NCBI GenBank assembly: GCA_946122785.1
Contig: CAMGYJ010000008.1
Span: 6,845,742 to 6,909,741 of the forward strand
Direction: 5' to 3'
Source: Linum tenue
Lineage: Eukaryota; Streptophyta; Magnoliopsida; Malpighiales; Linaceae
Length of the DNA: 64,000 nt
The position numbers and the translations under genes were made by a program. Below the pieces are notes generated by a model. That model was not told the DNA's origin, made no database searches, and saw only the letters and a program-made list of their open reading frames with translations. The stretch's first letter is position 1, and each line of letters starts with the position of its first letter. Shown here in pieces: positions 1 to 11,205 of this stretch.

Positions 1-306
1 TGGAACTGATTCTCAAAGAGAAGCAGAGGAGGAATTGACATGACAATACTTGATGCATCAATACTTTTCTCTGAATTTTTAAAGTTAGTGGAACTTCATA
101 AGCTGAAGGAGGATAAAGAGGATTTTGATTATAAGGAAAAAAATTTGGGCTTTCTATTCAATATACATGTACAGTTAAACTTCTGTCATCCATTTACTAA
201 AGCTATCAGCCCCAGAAAAGTAAGGACAAAAGTCATCTACATTGAGCAATTACTCTTGTCCTTCCTAATTCCTATACAAAATTGTCATGTAGTTGCCCTC
301 TTCTTA
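1..306. other. Downstream flank of the first SAUR gene, no gene seen
   Basis: AT-rich spacer left of the first SAUR stop codon. It contains the downstream block shared by the SAUR units (a stretch resembling ACAGTTAAACTTCTGTCATCC, then GTCATCTACATTGAGCAAT), which recurs below several paralogues, so this is probably 3' UTR and downstream sequence. The short plus-strand reading frame across it runs antisense into the SAUR gene and has no family signature. Confidence 0.6.
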
Positions 307-603
307 TCATCTGCTCAAGCAAGAGGTGACGTGAGTAAATTTCTCTTCACTGCAGGGAATTGTCAGACCACCCATTGGATGATCAAAGCCGAACTCTTCT
401 TCAGCCATGCTCAACAAATCCTGAAATGAAGGCTGGCTTAAGTAGGATACAGGAACTATAAACCGCTTCTTCTGGTTCTCCCCAACATACACTGCTAGGA
501 AACCTTTAGGCACTTCTGGAAACCTTGAAGTTGCTTTATATGAGCCAGATCCTGAGCGCCGTAGAATTTGCTTAGCAAGATTCCCTGGTAAGCCAATAGC
601 CAT
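307..603 (-). CDS. SAUR-like auxin-responsive protein (SAUR copy 1)
   Basis: Predicted 98-residue SAUR (small auxin up RNA) protein, one uninterrupted exon as is usual for this family. Known members are short, unstable proteins induced by auxin; the best studied inhibit PP2C.D phosphatases, raising plasma-membrane H+-ATPase activity and cell expansion. The N-terminus [16 protein letters not shown] is followed by a Ser/Gly linker and the SAUR core: [11 protein letters not shown] (about residue 32), [18 protein letters not shown], then [17 protein letters not shown]. The start at 603 is the ATG shared by all seven paralogues. This copy differs by a Tyr in the linker ([10 protein letters not shown]), Ile in RFIVPVS and a missing final Ser. 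A TATA-like CTATAAAAAGG (minus strand) lies at about 711-722 and the shared upstream module at 795-862. The family call is firm; the biological role is inferred from the family. Confidence 0.93.
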   Translation of the reverse strand: MAIGLPGNLAKQILRRSGSGSYKATSRFPEVPKGFLAVYVGENQKKRFIVPVSYLSQPSFQDLLSMAEEEFGFDHPMGGLTIPCSEEKFTHVTSCLSR

Positions 604-794
604 TGTGTTCTTTCTTTTTTCTTTTGGAGTGCTGTAGGGATGAAGAGAAAGATTTCAGATGTGAACTATAGCATTTGTTTTCAGTTGGTTCTCGATCAAG
701 GCTAAGAGGACCTTTTTATAGATAGAATGGGGCTTTTCTCGTCCACAATTTGGAGGCCAGGCCTAAAATCGGGTTAGGCATAGTTTAGTGGGTG

Positions 795-862
795 TCACAT
801 GGCCTTGCCTTCTGATGGTGGAACAAATTGTAGGGACTGAGAGGATGGTACGTGCCCTACAA
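795..862 (-). promoter_or_regulatory. Conserved SAUR upstream module (copy 1)
   Basis: Read on the plus strand: TCACATGG at 795, TTGTAGGG at 828-835, then TACGTGCCCTACAA ending at 862. TTGTAGGG and CCCTACAA form an inverted repeat around an ACGTG core (the G-box/ABRE type of core bound by bZIP and bHLH factors). It lies about 190-260 bp upstream of the SAUR1 ATG and recurs at nearly the same distance before every intact paralogue. A regulatory function is inferred from this conservation and spacing. Confidence 0.6.
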
Positions 863-2291
863 GTCTGACGGGGTAGGCCAATGGATGACTACATATACAT
901 TGAGATAATATATCAATGATGGAGTTGATGTGGTGAAGCTAGCTGTCCATTCTCTTGAAGACTCGCTTGAGACAAGTTAGATATAATGGTTTATTTTGTT
1001 TCTAGCAAAGCATGTGGAAGATGAAGTAAGGCATTTGGTGGTTTTGGCACCCAACCAGGCAGAAGTGGAATTGGTATTACTTGAAGACAGCAAGATCCAT
1101 TTGAATGTCAAGCTTATGAAAACCTAACTTCTATGAATATGGTTGTGTTGTTTTGATATGCAAACCTAACTTCTAAAGGTAATTTGCCCTTAGCTAGACG
1201 GTGAATAAATTTTCCATAGAAAGGATATATTTAGGTTTTGTGGAACCACTTTATTTAGTTTTTGTGGAACCACTTAGTATGATGTTTCACCAAATTATAA
1301 ATCTAGCATAACAATGATTTTCTTCACCGTAATGGTTAATTTTGACTACTTTTATGGTGCAACTATTTTCTTATGAATGATACTTCAGCTTGAACGAATA
1401 AATTATACATTATTTATGTCTTGTAGAAGTATTAAAATATAAAAATTTCCAAATGAATTTTCCCTTTTCATCTTGTAAATTCTGTATGTTTCATATAGGA
1501 TTTCCATGTCTTCTATTAAAAAAAAGATAGTAATTACATTACATGAATGCAGAAAAAGTGGAAGCAAGTTCCGTCCGGTAACTGTGTTACTAATAAGCTA
1601 TGAAAGCTAGTGCAGGGTTTGTTATTTACCAGCTTATATTCTTTAGCTCTCTTCCTTTGTTTGATTGTATCATGAATTGACTAAAATCCGTAGAAATGGC
1701 TACATTTCTGTAACAGTCAGAATTAAGAAAAATTATCCATGATAAAATTTGGTACAACAAAGTTGAGTTCCTTTGTGAAGGAAAAAGTACCAAAATATAA
1801 AATAGAATGTGGATTCTGTTGAAAGATAAAAACTACAGATATGAGGAAGTACACAATTGCACTATATCTGTGTGGAGTTAATTGAAATGGGTTCTAGAAC
1901 TCTGTAGTTTCTGCCAGTGTATATGTGTGTCAACAATGGCTATATTTGGAATGCTTTTCGTGAAACTGTGCTGAAGGTCATGCAGTTCAGTTCAGATGCA
2001 AGCAATCTTTGTTTATTTTTCCCTGCATATAGGTGGACGCGTAGACAATGGTCTGATTTCTTTTACTTTGCCAGAGGGAGAAGAATTTTGCATTCCGAGG
2101 GAGCAAAGATAGAGGAAGCTGATCATAGAATGTAAACTAAAGATTCTCTATTCAATATGTACAGGTAAAAATGCCCGTTCATCCTGTAAAGCTTTATCAG
2201 CTTAAGAATATAGGAAAGATGTCATCTACATGAAGTAATAACTCTCATACTCTTAAATTCTATACAAAATTTTCGATTCATTTCTCTATTT
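863..2291. other. SAUR1-SAUR2 spacer
   Basis: AT-rich intergenic DNA with no supported gene. Parts recur in other SAUR spacers, for example the run around 1925-2010 (AACAATGGCTATAT..., then GTTCAGTTCAGATGCAAGC), which reappears near 12045-12125. The duplication unit is therefore the gene plus its flanks. The short open frames here are not conserved between copies. Confidence 0.6.
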
Positions 2292-2591
2292 TTATGATCT
2301 GCTTAAGCTGGAGGTAACATAATTAAAAGCCTCTTCACTGCAGGGGATTGTCAAGCCACCCATTGGATGATCAAAGCCAAATTCCTCTTCTGCCATGCTC
2401 AACAGATCCTGAAACAGAGGCTGGCTCAAGTAGGATACTGGAACTACAAACCGTTTCTTCTGTGTCTCCCCAACATACACTGCTAGGAAACCTTTGGGCA
2501 CATCCGGAAACCTTGAAGTTGCTTTGTTTGATCCAGATCCTGACCGGCGAAGAATCTGCTTAGCAAGATTACCGGGTAATCCAATAGCCAT
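2292..2591 (-). CDS. SAUR-like auxin-responsive protein (SAUR copy 2)
   Basis: Predicted 99-residue SAUR protein with the array's standard [16 protein letters not shown] start and the complete core ([46 protein letters not shown]). The reading frame stays open for 33 more codons upstream, to an ATG at 2690. That ATG sits directly beside the TATA-like element GTATATATAGATAG (2698-2711) and has no counterpart in the paralogues, so the start at 2591 is preferred. Leu replaces Ser in SQPLFQDLL, a change shared only with SAUR7, which fits a closer relationship between these two copies. Confidence 0.93.
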   Translation of the reverse strand: MAIGLPGNLAKQILRRSGSGSNKATSRFPDVPKGFLAVYVGETQKKRFVVPVSYLSQPLFQDLLSMAEEEFGFDHPMGGLTIPCSEEAFNYVTSSLSRS

Positions 2592-2779
2592 GATCTTTGA
2601 TTGTTTGACGAATTGTTTTTTCAGAAATGAAGAAAAAGATGCAATGAGAGCTTGAGGACTTGTGTTGTGCTGTTTCTGAGGCGTTATCATAGGGATGTAT
2701 ATATAGATAGGAGGTTCCTTCCTACTCCACCAATTTGGAGCCTGACCCTAATACTCGGTAAGGCATAGTTGATGAGGCA

Positions 2780-2846
2780 TCACATGGCCCTGTCTTCCAA
2801 TGTCGGAACTAATTGTAGGGACTTACAGGAAGGTGTGTGCCCTACA
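2780..2846 (-). promoter_or_regulatory. Conserved SAUR upstream module (copy 2)
   Basis: TCACATGG at 2780, CCTGTCTTCC next to it, TTGTAGGG at 2813-2820 and GTGCCCTACA ending at 2846, about 190-255 bp before the SAUR2 ATG. The ACGTG core is changed to GTGTG here, while the inverted-repeat arms are kept. Confidence 0.55.
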
Positions 2847-4551
2847 GATTGAGGGGTAGCGCGATGGGCAATCACTTAACATTGAGAATAGGACTAGTTC
2901 AGAAGAAAGAAAAAAATGGAGAAAATGGACAGAAATATATCAACAAACAATAATGAAGTTTTGTGGTAAAATTAAATTTCATTTCTATTGGCAACATGTT
3001 TCTGACAAGTTGGACGCATATATTGAAGTTCTGTCTTAAAGAGAATGCTGGTCTAAGTCTAACATGGCTGAGGGAAGATGAAGTAAGATGCGTGGTAATC
3101 GTTGAATCCAACCTGGGATAGAAGAAATGATTAACTTCAAGATTGGATTCAGGGGTGATGTTAGACTCAAGTTTATGGTAACTTAGACTATGGAACAGGA
3201 TCTGCTCTTTGTTTGACTATTATCCATTGAAACATACTTGTTATCCTTCTGTTGTTCCATTGATCAATGTCCACCATTGTCCTTGGTCATGTTTTTGAAT
3301 GCATCTATGACTATCTCCAATCCTAGGTAACATGGAGGTAGTTCAGTTTATTTAGAATATCTTTAATATCAAAATTTGTAACAAAAATATCCAGATGTTC
3401 CATGCGTAGAATCTCTTGCTTCCCTCTGATACGGTCACAATTGGCTCAGAGCAGTGTAAGTGATGTCATATCTGTACTATGTTCGCAATGTACTAAACTT
3501 TAGTCATGGAACATGGATTCGTAAGAAAGTAAAAGAATTAGTTGAAGTGTACATCATCACAGTTAATTCTCTATTCTGTATGGAGTATCCTGAACTGGGT
3601 TCTGGAAATTGGACTTTCCAAAGACTGATACGTTGGTTAGTTCATTTGGTGAAGAACCTCTGCTATTCATTGGGGAAAAAACCCCAGGCTATAAAGAGAA
3701 TCCTGTGGCTTCACTAAGCATTCATAAAGGGCATGTACTGCAGCTGCAAGCTACCCTGATTATTTAAGTTTTTATCAACCAACTTAGGAGTACATTTTGC
3801 ACATACTCGCATATAAGTATATTGCAAACGAAGCACAAATGGCTGAACTTTCTGTGATTTTTTTTTGCTTTATTATTGTTGCCTATGGTTCATTACATAA
3901 TTTAATAGTTTTGCTTAGTTTTGAATCAAGATTGTAGGTGCAGCTAAGAAGCTGTCTCTTTTCGTAATTTTCTGTGATTTTTTTGCTTATTTCTTGATTT
4001 CAATTCTTAATTTTGTCTATGATTCATTACCAAATTCAACTGTTTTGTTTAGTTTTGAATTATAATATATAACTTGGTATGTGGTAGATAACATTCTGAC
4101 CGTTTCTGTTGCTTAAGTATTAGCTAAATTCGTTGCTTTGTGCATCGTGGTTATGGCTAACATTCTTAGTCCGCATGAGGATACCAAGTAACAAATTAAA
4201 AAAAAAATTGGTCTGGCAGCTTTTGAATTGCTAAGGATTGCCTGTGTGATGAAGGATTGAACGATTGAAACTTGTTATATCTGATAAGCAAGTTTGGAAT
4301 GGGCGTGATGCACTTTACAAGGTACCAGAGGCTACCGGAGATTAGAGTGGTGAAGTATGAGTAGCACAGGGAAGCTGAAAGATATGACAGTGGAATGTAA
4401 AAGGAAAAGCTTTGTATTCAGTATGTACAGGTAAAATTTCCCTGTCATCTACTAAAACCTTATCAACTTAACAAACTAGAGGAGAGATGCATCTACATTG
4501 AACAGCTCTTATCCTCAGTTCTCTACAAAATTGTGTTTAATTGTTCTCCTC
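2847..4551. other. SAUR2-SAUR3 spacer
   Basis: AT-rich spacer with no supported gene. It has two imperfect repeats of a TTTTCTGTGATTTTTTT-type block (about 3851 and 3969). Its last 150 bp resemble the downstream flank of other SAUR copies (CAGTATGTACAGGTAAAAT, then GAGATGCATCTACATTGAAC). Confidence 0.55.
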
Positions 4552-4851
4552 CTATGACCTACTCAAGCTGGATATCACATAACTAAATGTCTCTTCACTG
4601 CAGGGAATTGTCAAGCCACCCATCTGATGATCAAAGCCAAATTCTTCTTCAGCCATGCTCAGCAAATCCTGAAATGCAGGCTGGCTCAAATATGATACAG
4701 GAACTACAAACCGCTTCATCTGCGTCTCCCCAACATACACTGCTAGGAAACCTCTAGGCACAATTGAAAACCTTGAAGTTGCTTTGTTTGAGCCAGATCC
4801 TGAGTGTCGCAGAATTTGCTTAGCAAGATTACCCGGTAAGCCAATGGCCAT
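4552..4851 (-). CDS. SAUR-like auxin-responsive protein (SAUR copy 3)
   Basis: Predicted 99-residue SAUR protein and one of the more divergent intact copies: RHSGSGS in place of [31 protein letters not shown], and HQMGG in place of HPMGG. The frame extends eight codons further to an ATG at 4875, but the shared MAIGLPG start at 4851 is preferred. A TATA-like CTATATATAGAT lies at about 4951-4962. Upstream are two copies of the conserved module (5039-5101 and 5181-5254), an arrangement found again only at SAUR7. No lesion is seen, so the gene is probably functional. Confidence 0.92.
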   Translation of the reverse strand: MAIGLPGNLAKQILRHSGSGSNKATSRFSIVPRGFLAVYVGETQMKRFVVPVSYLSQPAFQDLLSMAEEEFGFDHQMGGLTIPCSEETFSYVISSLSRS

Positions 4852-5038
4852 AATGTCTTTTTCTTTTCTGAACAAAGTTGGTGTTGGAAAAAAGAAGCGA
4901 GGAGAAATTGAGAACTCGTTTTGTGTTGGTTATGACACTAGTTCATGAGGATCTATATATAGATAGATAGGTTCTTCCTTCTCCTCCACAATTTGGAGCC
5001 TATGCATAAAATGCAGTTGAAACATAGTTCATGGGGTG

Positions 5039-5101
5039 TCACATGGCCTTTTCTTCCAATGGGTACAAGTTTGGGGGCATGAGAAGGTGAGTACCCTACA
5101 A
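5039..5101 (-). promoter_or_regulatory. Conserved SAUR upstream module (copy 3a, proximal)
   Basis: TCACATGGCC at 5039, a decayed left arm (GTTTGGGGG) and GTACCCTACAAG at the right end, about 190-250 bp before the SAUR3 ATG. It is the more degenerate of two tandem modules upstream of this gene. Confidence 0.5.
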
Positions 5102-5180
5102 GTTTGAGGGGTAGGCTAATGGATGATTACATAATTCATTGACCATAGGACATTCGTATAAGTAAATGAAGTTTAACGAG

Positions 5181-5254
5181 TCACATGGCCCTGTCTTGCA
5201 AATTGCAATCATATAGCAATTTGTAGAACTGAAAGCCAGCTACGTGCCCTACAG
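5181..5254 (-). promoter_or_regulatory. Conserved SAUR upstream module (copy 3b, distal)
   Basis: TCACATGGCCCTGTCTT at 5181, TTGTAGAAC at 5221 and TACGTGCCCTACAG at 5241-5254. This second copy keeps the ACGTG core that the proximal copy lacks. The sequence after it (GGTTGAGGGGTAGGCTGGTGGACGA-type) also repeats what follows copy 3a, so the duplicated block is at least 120 bp. Confidence 0.5.
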
Positions 5255-6658
5255 GTTGAGGGGTAGGCTGGTGGACGATCACATAAAACATTTGAAAGTC
5301 GGATTTCCATATTATCAATTATGAAGTTGTTATGATAAAGGCTGTTGTCCATATCTATAGGCGACATGCTTTAGACAAAGGTACATGTAATGAATTTTGT
5401 TTTAATGAGAAGGTAGGACTAACAGGCAGAGGACTGGTTGCTGTGGCATCCAACGTACCAGAGAAGGAGTGAACGAAGGTAAGACATTTGAGATTAACAT
5501 ATCTGTTTAGGATCTATTTAAAGTTTAGGGTAATTTAATTTATGAAGAGGAGTCTGCTCTTTAGTTGGGGCTTTTCTATTGGAGGGTCTAAAGTGTCCAC
5601 CAAAACCCGGAGACTTCTTGTGGGGTTGCGTGTCTTGGCATTCAACATGGTCCTTGCCCTTGGTCATATTTTTTCAATTCATCTAAGACTTACGTCTAAT
5701 CAAGACAAAATAGAAAAGAAAGGCTGGCTGTGATTGTGAAAGCTTAACTATAAAGCATATGTTCGAACATTAGTGATGTAGTTTCCCCCAAGCAGGACTG
5801 TGTTATCTCAAAATCTTGAAAATATAATATGTACCATACAATGGATTTCTTGTTGCTAATATTTGTTGGCCAAGTTTACTCGTCGGATCTCTTGTTTCCC
5901 TCTATTGGTATCATATGAGTGGGCTCACCTCTGAGCAAATTCTTAAACTTCCATGCTAATAAGTAGTAAGCCAAAGTATCTGGAGCTGAAAGTAACGACA
6001 TTTTAATGTAGGAGAAGTTTCCTCAAAACACATTGAGCCTGCTTTCTTGGGAAGGACTAAAATTACTCGGGTCAAGTACGCTATTGTCCGTATACAGTTG
6101 GTTCATGGAACAGTAGTAATAGTGTGCTACATCAGGTCTAGCTACACTACTAATAGTTGTTGGCTCACTGAACAGTGGTAAATGTCATGTATGGTTTGAG
6201 TTAAGATGTAGGCTGTGTTGTTCTGTGGTTTTGGGCAACATGTTTGACTCCTACCCGTGTTTTATCAACAGTAAAATTTTAACTGTCTGGAAAACTGAGC
6301 AAAATTCAATATGCTCATTACATATTAAGTATATAGAACTTACTTTCACGGATTAACAGAGGAGCAATAAACATGGCAATCTTAATACTTCACATGTTAT
6401 ACAAAGGGTGCATATGCTTATCAGCAGCACTTCTCTTAATTACCAGACTTCAAGCTGAAAGGGAGGAAGAAGACGAAGATTGTGCAATGAGAAATGACTG
6501 CCTTTCTATTCAATAGTACATATATTGATATACACAGGTACACTCATGTCATCCATCTCATTAGCTCTGGATAAGTCAGGACGGAAGTAATCTACATTGA
6601 ATATTTACTCTCATGCTATCTAATTCATATACAAAATTGTGTTGAACCGCTTTCTCCC
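5255..6658. other. SAUR3-SAUR4 spacer
   Basis: AT-rich spacer with no supported gene. The only recognisable structure is the repeated downstream SAUR block just before 6658 (TACACAGGTACACTCATGTC, then GTAATCTACATTGAATAT). Confidence 0.5.
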
Positions 6659-6958
6659 TTATGATCTGCTGAAGCAAGAGGTGACATGGGTAAATCTCTC
6701 TTCACTGCAGGGAAGTGTCAAGCCACCCATTGGATGATCAAAGCCAAACTCTTCTTCAGCCATGCTCAATAAATCTTGGAATGAAGGCTGACTTAAGTAG
6801 GACACTGGAACAACAAATCGCTTCTTCCGTGTCTCCCCGACATACACTGCTACAAAACCTTTTGGCACGTCTAGAAACCTTGAACTTGCTTTGCTTGAGC
6901 CAGATCCTGACCGTCGCAGGATTTGCTTAGCAAGAGTCCCTGGTAAGCCAATAGCCAT
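6659..6958 (-). CDS. SAUR-like auxin-responsive protein (SAUR copy 4)
   Basis: Predicted 99-residue SAUR protein. Distinguishing residues are Thr in [23 protein letters not shown] with Val for Leu, [10 protein letters not shown], and LTLPC in place of LTIPC; these are conservative changes within the family core. TATA-like TTATATAGACATA lies at about 7058-7070. The single exon and intact length argue for a working gene. Confidence 0.93.
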   Translation of the reverse strand: MAIGLPGTLAKQILRRSGSGSSKASSRFLDVPKGFVAVYVGETRKKRFVVPVSYLSQPSFQDLLSMAEEEFGFDHPMGGLTLPCSEERFTHVTSCFSRS

Positions 6959-7139
6959 AGTTTTTGTTTTTTTGGATGAAAGTGGTGTTAAGATTGTGAT
7001 TTCAGACGAGAATCTTGATCACCAATGTGTTGATCTGAAGCAAGTTTAGATGGATCTTATATAGACATAGTGGGTATTGTTTCTCTCCTTAATTTGGATC
7101 CTAGACCTAAATCCCAGTTGGTACATAGTTCTTTCAGCG

Positions 7140-7207
7140 TCACATGGCCTTGTCTTCCACCGGTCGAACAAATTGTAGGGACTGGGAGGAGGGTAAGTGC
7201 CCTACAG
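7140..7207 (-). promoter_or_regulatory. Conserved SAUR upstream module (copy 4)
   Basis: TCACATGGCCTTGTCTTCC at 7140, TTGTAGGG ending at 7180 and GTAAGTGCCCTACAG at 7193-7207, about 182-249 bp before the SAUR4 ATG. The core is TAAGTG rather than TACGTG; both inverted arms are intact. Confidence 0.55.
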
Positions 7208-8374
7208 GTTTGATGGGCAGGCCAATTGATTACCACATACACATTGAGATAGGGCATTCATGTAACGATAGTGAAGTTATTATGGTGAAGCTAGCTGTCC
7301 ATATCTGTTCTAGACATGTTGCAGACAAGTTTGATATCATGAGCTTCGGTTTTAAAAGAATTCAGGCCTAACTACTTGGAGATGAAGACGTGTGGTCGCT
7401 GTGGCCTCTGGCAACGAGTCAGATGGAGAATGAGTAAAGGTAAAAGTATATGACTTCAACATTGCATTTTAGGATTCAAATGAATGTAAATTGTATAAAC
7501 TGGTTGTCTATTTAAGGGAAATATTCTTTGGATAACCCAACCCTAGCCTTCGTGTATAAATGGCTTCATATCTATGCCATCAAGAATTAAGCAAAAGTAT
7601 TCATGAAGGTAATTTTACTGAAATATAACGACATATAATGAATTTTCGGAGAAGATAAAAATAATGGATTTCAGGAAGTACGTAAGTGCAGCTACAACTG
7701 GAATCATTGGAAATGGGTTGTTGAACTAGGAGTTCCCTCCACTGTTTCTATTTGTAGTTCGATTAGGCAAAGTAACAATGGCTATTAAGCTATAGACAAA
7801 GCTAGCTTTGATTCTTTTATCTCGCATATATATGGTCAGTTAGACAAGGTCTAATATAAATTTAACTGTTAGCTCAAGCCATAAAAAATGCTTTTCAATT
7901 GACCAAACTCAACAGCTTTTCAGAATTCTTCTGTGATCTACACAAGATGGAATGTAAAAAAATGGATGTTTTTACTGCATGGGGAATGGTCATTATGCCT
8001 GTTGGTTGATTGAAACAATTTCTTCTGGCAAATCAGGATATGAAGGGCTGTTCAAATCCCACCATAGAGCCACTGTGAACCCTTCAATTTGTTATTATGG
8101 ATGGAAGTAAATGAAAAGATTTTTGTAGTATGGGAGCAGAAGATAGAGAAAAGTGGATCATTCATAAGCTAAAGGAGCAGAAGAAAGAGGAAACTGATTA
8201 TGTGAATGAATGAATGGTTTTTTCTATTCAGTACACATACACAGGTAAACTTTGTCATCCATCTCATAAAGCTAAATCAGCTCTACGAAAGTGAGGACAA
8301 AAGTCATCTACATGTTGCAATCACTCCTATCCTACCTAATTTCTATTCAAAATTGTCTTTGAACAACTCTCTTC
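7208..8374. other. SAUR4-SAUR5 spacer
   Basis: AT-rich spacer with no supported gene. Part of it (about 7975-8165, containing GCCTGTTGGTTGATT) is repeated around 10310-10460, between the P450 relic and SAUR6, so this segment was copied along with the array. Confidence 0.5.
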
Positions 8375-8677
8375 TTATGATCTGCTCAAGCAAGAGGCGA
8401 CATGAGTAAATGTCTCTTCACTGCAGGGGATTGTCAAGCCACCCATTGAATGATCAAAGCCAAACTCCTCTTCAGCCATGCTCAGCAAATCTTGAAATGA
8501 AGGCTGACTTAAGTAGGACACAGGAACTACAAATCGCTTCTTCTGGGACTCTGCACCAACATACACCGCTAGGAATCCTTTAGGCACATCTTGAAACCTT
8601 GAAGTTGATTTGTTCGAGCCTGATCCTGATCGTCGAAGAATTTGCTTAGCAAGATTACCAGGTAAGCCGATAGCCAT
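8375..8677 (-). CDS. SAUR-like auxin-responsive protein (SAUR copy 5)
   Basis: Predicted 100-residue SAUR protein, one residue longer than its neighbours because of an in-frame extra codon in the loop after the first core strand ([13 protein letters not shown]). Other differences are Ser for Ala in NKSTSRF (shared with SAUR6) and HSMGG for HPMGG. The insertion is in phase and falls in a variable loop, so it should be tolerated. TATA-like CTATATATAGATAG lies at about 8788-8801. Confidence 0.93.
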   Translation of the reverse strand: MAIGLPGNLAKQILRRSGSGSNKSTSRFQDVPKGFLAVYVGAESQKKRFVVPVSYLSQPSFQDLLSMAEEEFGFDHSMGGLTIPCSEETFTHVASCLSRS

Positions 8678-8872
8678 AATCTCGTGTAAAAAAGAAACTG
8701 GGCGTTTGAGAAATGTAGGGAAAGATTTTTCAGATGAAAATTTGAACGCTTGCTTTGTGGTGGTTTTGAAGCAAGTTCATGAGGACCTATATATAGATAG
8801 GATTTAGGATGGTTCTTCCTACTCCATAATTTGGAGCTTGACCACTTGGAGATGAGACACAGTGATGAGGCA

Positions 8873-8928
8873 TCACATGGTCCTGTAAGTAAATTGTGGA
8901 GACCTAGAGGAGGGTACATGCCCTACAG
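8873..8928 (-). promoter_or_regulatory. Conserved SAUR upstream module (copy 5, shortened)
   Basis: TCACATGGTCCTGTAAG at 8873, AAATTGTGGAGAC for the left arm and GTACATGCCCTACAG at the right end. This copy is about 12 bp shorter than the others and its left arm is degraded, but its distance to the SAUR5 ATG (about 196-251 bp) is kept. Confidence 0.45.
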
Positions 8929-9023
8929 CTTTTAATGTAAATGGCAGCACCACCAGCCTTCACAAGGTTCTGTCGGGAAGAATTTCTTCCGTCTTTCTCA
9001 TATCTGGTGAGTCCTTGTTGTCC

Positions 9024-9209
9024 TTATAGATTTGGCTGTCCTTTTAGTTTGTGGAGTTCATTAAGGTCGTTATCTCTCACAGCTTCGGTCCCATAAGGAC
9101 AAAGGCACATGATTTCGAGTGAACGGTGAGCGCATAATTTTTCTTGATGTCTGAAATCTTGAGGGGTTGCCTTGGCAAATGATTTGTCATCTGGAATTTG
9201 GTGGGACAC
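9024..9209 (-). pseudogene. Possible P450 N-terminal-region relic
   Basis: The 61-codon frame contains FAKATPQ, later LEIMCLCPYGTE and VRDNDLNEL. The spacing resembles the CYP71 pattern FAxRP...DIxFxPYGxYWR...REDEVxxL with a deletion after PYG. It lies on the same strand as the clearer P450 exon-2 relic at 9340-9975, but on its downstream side. It therefore cannot be the first exon of that same gene in simple order: either a second relic or a rearrangement. The identification is weak. Confidence 0.35.
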
Positions 9210-9339
9210 TATCTTCTGTCACTACATTTGCATAAATAATAACTATAACCCACTCCCAAGTTCTAGATTGACTGTTGAATTAGAAGACAAAACCATGTGA
9301 TCTTGAAACGGCCAATTTTAACCTTTCCTCCTTGCCCTC

Positions 9340-9975
9340 CAGATTTTGTACTATTCTCCTAACTTATAGTATACCTGCAGGAACCTTTGCAATGGGAATC
9401 AATGATAAGTGGGTTTTCTTCTTACTGCGGCACCAAAATTTTCTTCCATGTCCATATCTTCATGCTTCAATCTGGCATGTATCTTCCATTCGAAATGATG
9501 AGAACATTCGGTAGCATAAGTTTCACAATAGCCATCCCCAATGACAGTCCATGACTCTCCTTTCAGCATTGAATGGGTTGAACTTGAAATCAGCCCCTTT
9601 GTAGTAGACGAAGACACCAATCAGGGTAGAATTTCTCGGGGTTCTTTCCTGTCACAAGGATCCCTTTCGATAGTTCAAGCATTGATGATTATTCTAGCTT
9701 TCTCTGGAATATATAGTAATCATTTTGAAGCCTCACTGTTCCTTCTCTTGGAAGGAGTAAAGGGAATGGTGGGTGCATTCTCAGGCTTTCTTCGATAACT
9801 GAGTCCAGGTACTTCAATTCGTGAAGTCCATCTTCATTAACATCACCTTGACTACGGAACAAGTGTTGCACTTCTTGTGCTTTCTGCATCACTCTTGGGT
9901 TTTTCATCTGACATGGTCCATTCCATCGTTGCTAATGTCTCAGTACCAGCAAGTAACATTTCATAGGAGAAAAAA
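9340..9975 (-). pseudogene. CYP71-type cytochrome P450 relic (second exon)
   Basis: Read on the minus strand and allowing several frameshifts, the order of P450 landmarks is intact. I-helix LLAGTET is at 9936-9956, then [13 protein letters not shown], the K-helix [18 protein letters not shown] (ExxR at 9779-9790), LLLPRE, a degraded PERF region (PEKFYPD), a broken heme loop (FNAERRVMDC where FGAGRRxCPG is expected) and the C-terminal HHFEWK...EDMDMEENFGAAVRRK. The upstream boundary falls where CYP71-clan genes have their single conserved intron. Frameshifts, in-frame stops and the damaged cysteine loop make it non-functional. CYP71 enzymes commonly oxidise terpenes, which matters given the terpene synthases 10 kb away; exact subfamily is not determinable by eye. 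Confidence 0.8.
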
Positions 9976-10632
9976 ATTGAAGTAAGAATAACGATAACAA
10001 TAACAAACAACATCATCATAAAAGTAACGGAACATGAATTACTGGATATGAAAAATCTGATAGTGGACTGTCTGAATTGGTATAGTGCTTACTACTTAGT
10101 TCCTTGATGTAATGTGCTTTTCTTGGCCATCATGCATGATTTCTTATAATTAAAGCAGTGATGGTGATATCGTGCTGGATTAGCCAATTTACTGCTTGAA
10201 CCCTGTATTGGTAACCAATTCGTTATGGCTTTGTCACATTTTGATCACTGTTTTTGCATGATTTTGTCATAATACATGTATTTGACCTTAAACATACAAG
10301 CAGGGAATGATCAGTTTGCCTGTTGGTTGATTTAAAATTTTCTTGTGCATGATATGAAGAGTTGTTCAAACACCACGGCGGAGCAACAAACCCTCATTTT
10401 GTTATTGTGGACTGAAATAAATGGAATTTTGGAGTCTGGGAGCAGAAGCAAGAGGATAGTGGATCGTATGACGTGAAATCAGGAATTTCCATTTCGATAT
10501 ATACAGGTAACATTTAGTCATTCATCTTATAAATCTTTGTCAGGTTTCAAGACAGTATAAAGCCATCTACATGGAACAAGAACTCCTCTACTTCTGAATT
10601 TCTATACAAAATTGTGTTTAGATCCTATATTC
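9976..10632. other. Spacer between the P450 relic and SAUR6
   Basis: AT-rich DNA. The portion after about 10310 repeats spacer sequence seen before SAUR5. No first P450 exon could be recognised upstream of the relic. Confidence 0.5.
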
Positions 10633-10932
10633 TTATGATCTGCACAAACTAGAGGTGACACCAGTAAACGTCTCTTCGCTGCAGGGAATTGTCAAGCCAC
10701 CCATCGGATGATCAAAGCCGAATTCCTCTTCAGCCATGCTTAACAAATCCTGAAATGAAGGCTGACTTAAGTAGGACACTGGAACTACAAATCTCTTCCT
10801 CTGGCTTTCCCCAACATACACTGCTAGGAAACCTTTTGGCACGTCCGGGAATCTTGAAGTTGATTTGTTTGAGCCAGATCCTGACCGACGAAGAATCTGC
10901 TTAGCAAGATTTCCAGGTAAGCCAATAGCCAT
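10633..10932 (-). CDS. SAUR-like auxin-responsive protein (SAUR copy 6)
   Basis: Predicted 99-residue SAUR protein, intact core ([46 protein letters not shown]). Particular to this copy are SQRKRF in the loop and a C-terminus [17 protein letters not shown] is shared with SAUR5, suggesting these two arose from one another. TATA-like CTTATATAGATAG lies at about 11052-11064. Confidence 0.93.
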   Translation of the reverse strand: MAIGLPGNLAKQILRRSGSGSNKSTSRFPDVPKGFLAVYVGESQRKRFVVPVSYLSQPSFQDLLSMAEEEFGFDHPMGGLTIPCSEETFTGVTSSLCRS

Positions 10933-11136
10933 AATGATTGTTTGTTGAACGACGGTGGTGTTAGGAATCTGAAGAGAAGAGAAAGATTTCAGTTTCAGAT
11001 GAGACTTTGAGCGCTTGTTTTGTGATGGTTCTGAGCAAGTTCACAAGGACACTTATATAGATAGTGGTTCTTCCTTCTCAATCTGGAGCCTGGACCTAAA
11101 AAGTATAAACCTAGTTGAGACATAGTTCGTGAGGTT

Positions 11137-11205
11137 TCACATGGCCTTGTCTTCTAATGGTGGAACAAATTGTAAGGACTGAGAAGAGGGTACGTGCCCT
11201 ACAAG
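11137..11205 (-). promoter_or_regulatory. Conserved SAUR upstream module (copy 6)
   Basis: TCACATGGCCTTGTCTTC at 11137, TTGTAAGGAC for the left arm and TACGTGCCCTACAAG at 11191-11205, about 205-273 bp before the SAUR6 ATG. The left arm carries one substitution; the ACGTG core is present. Confidence 0.55.

Noticed and set aside
2592..2690. 33-residue N-terminal extension of SAUR2
   Set aside because: Its ATG lies at the TATA-like element and the extension is not conserved in the array.
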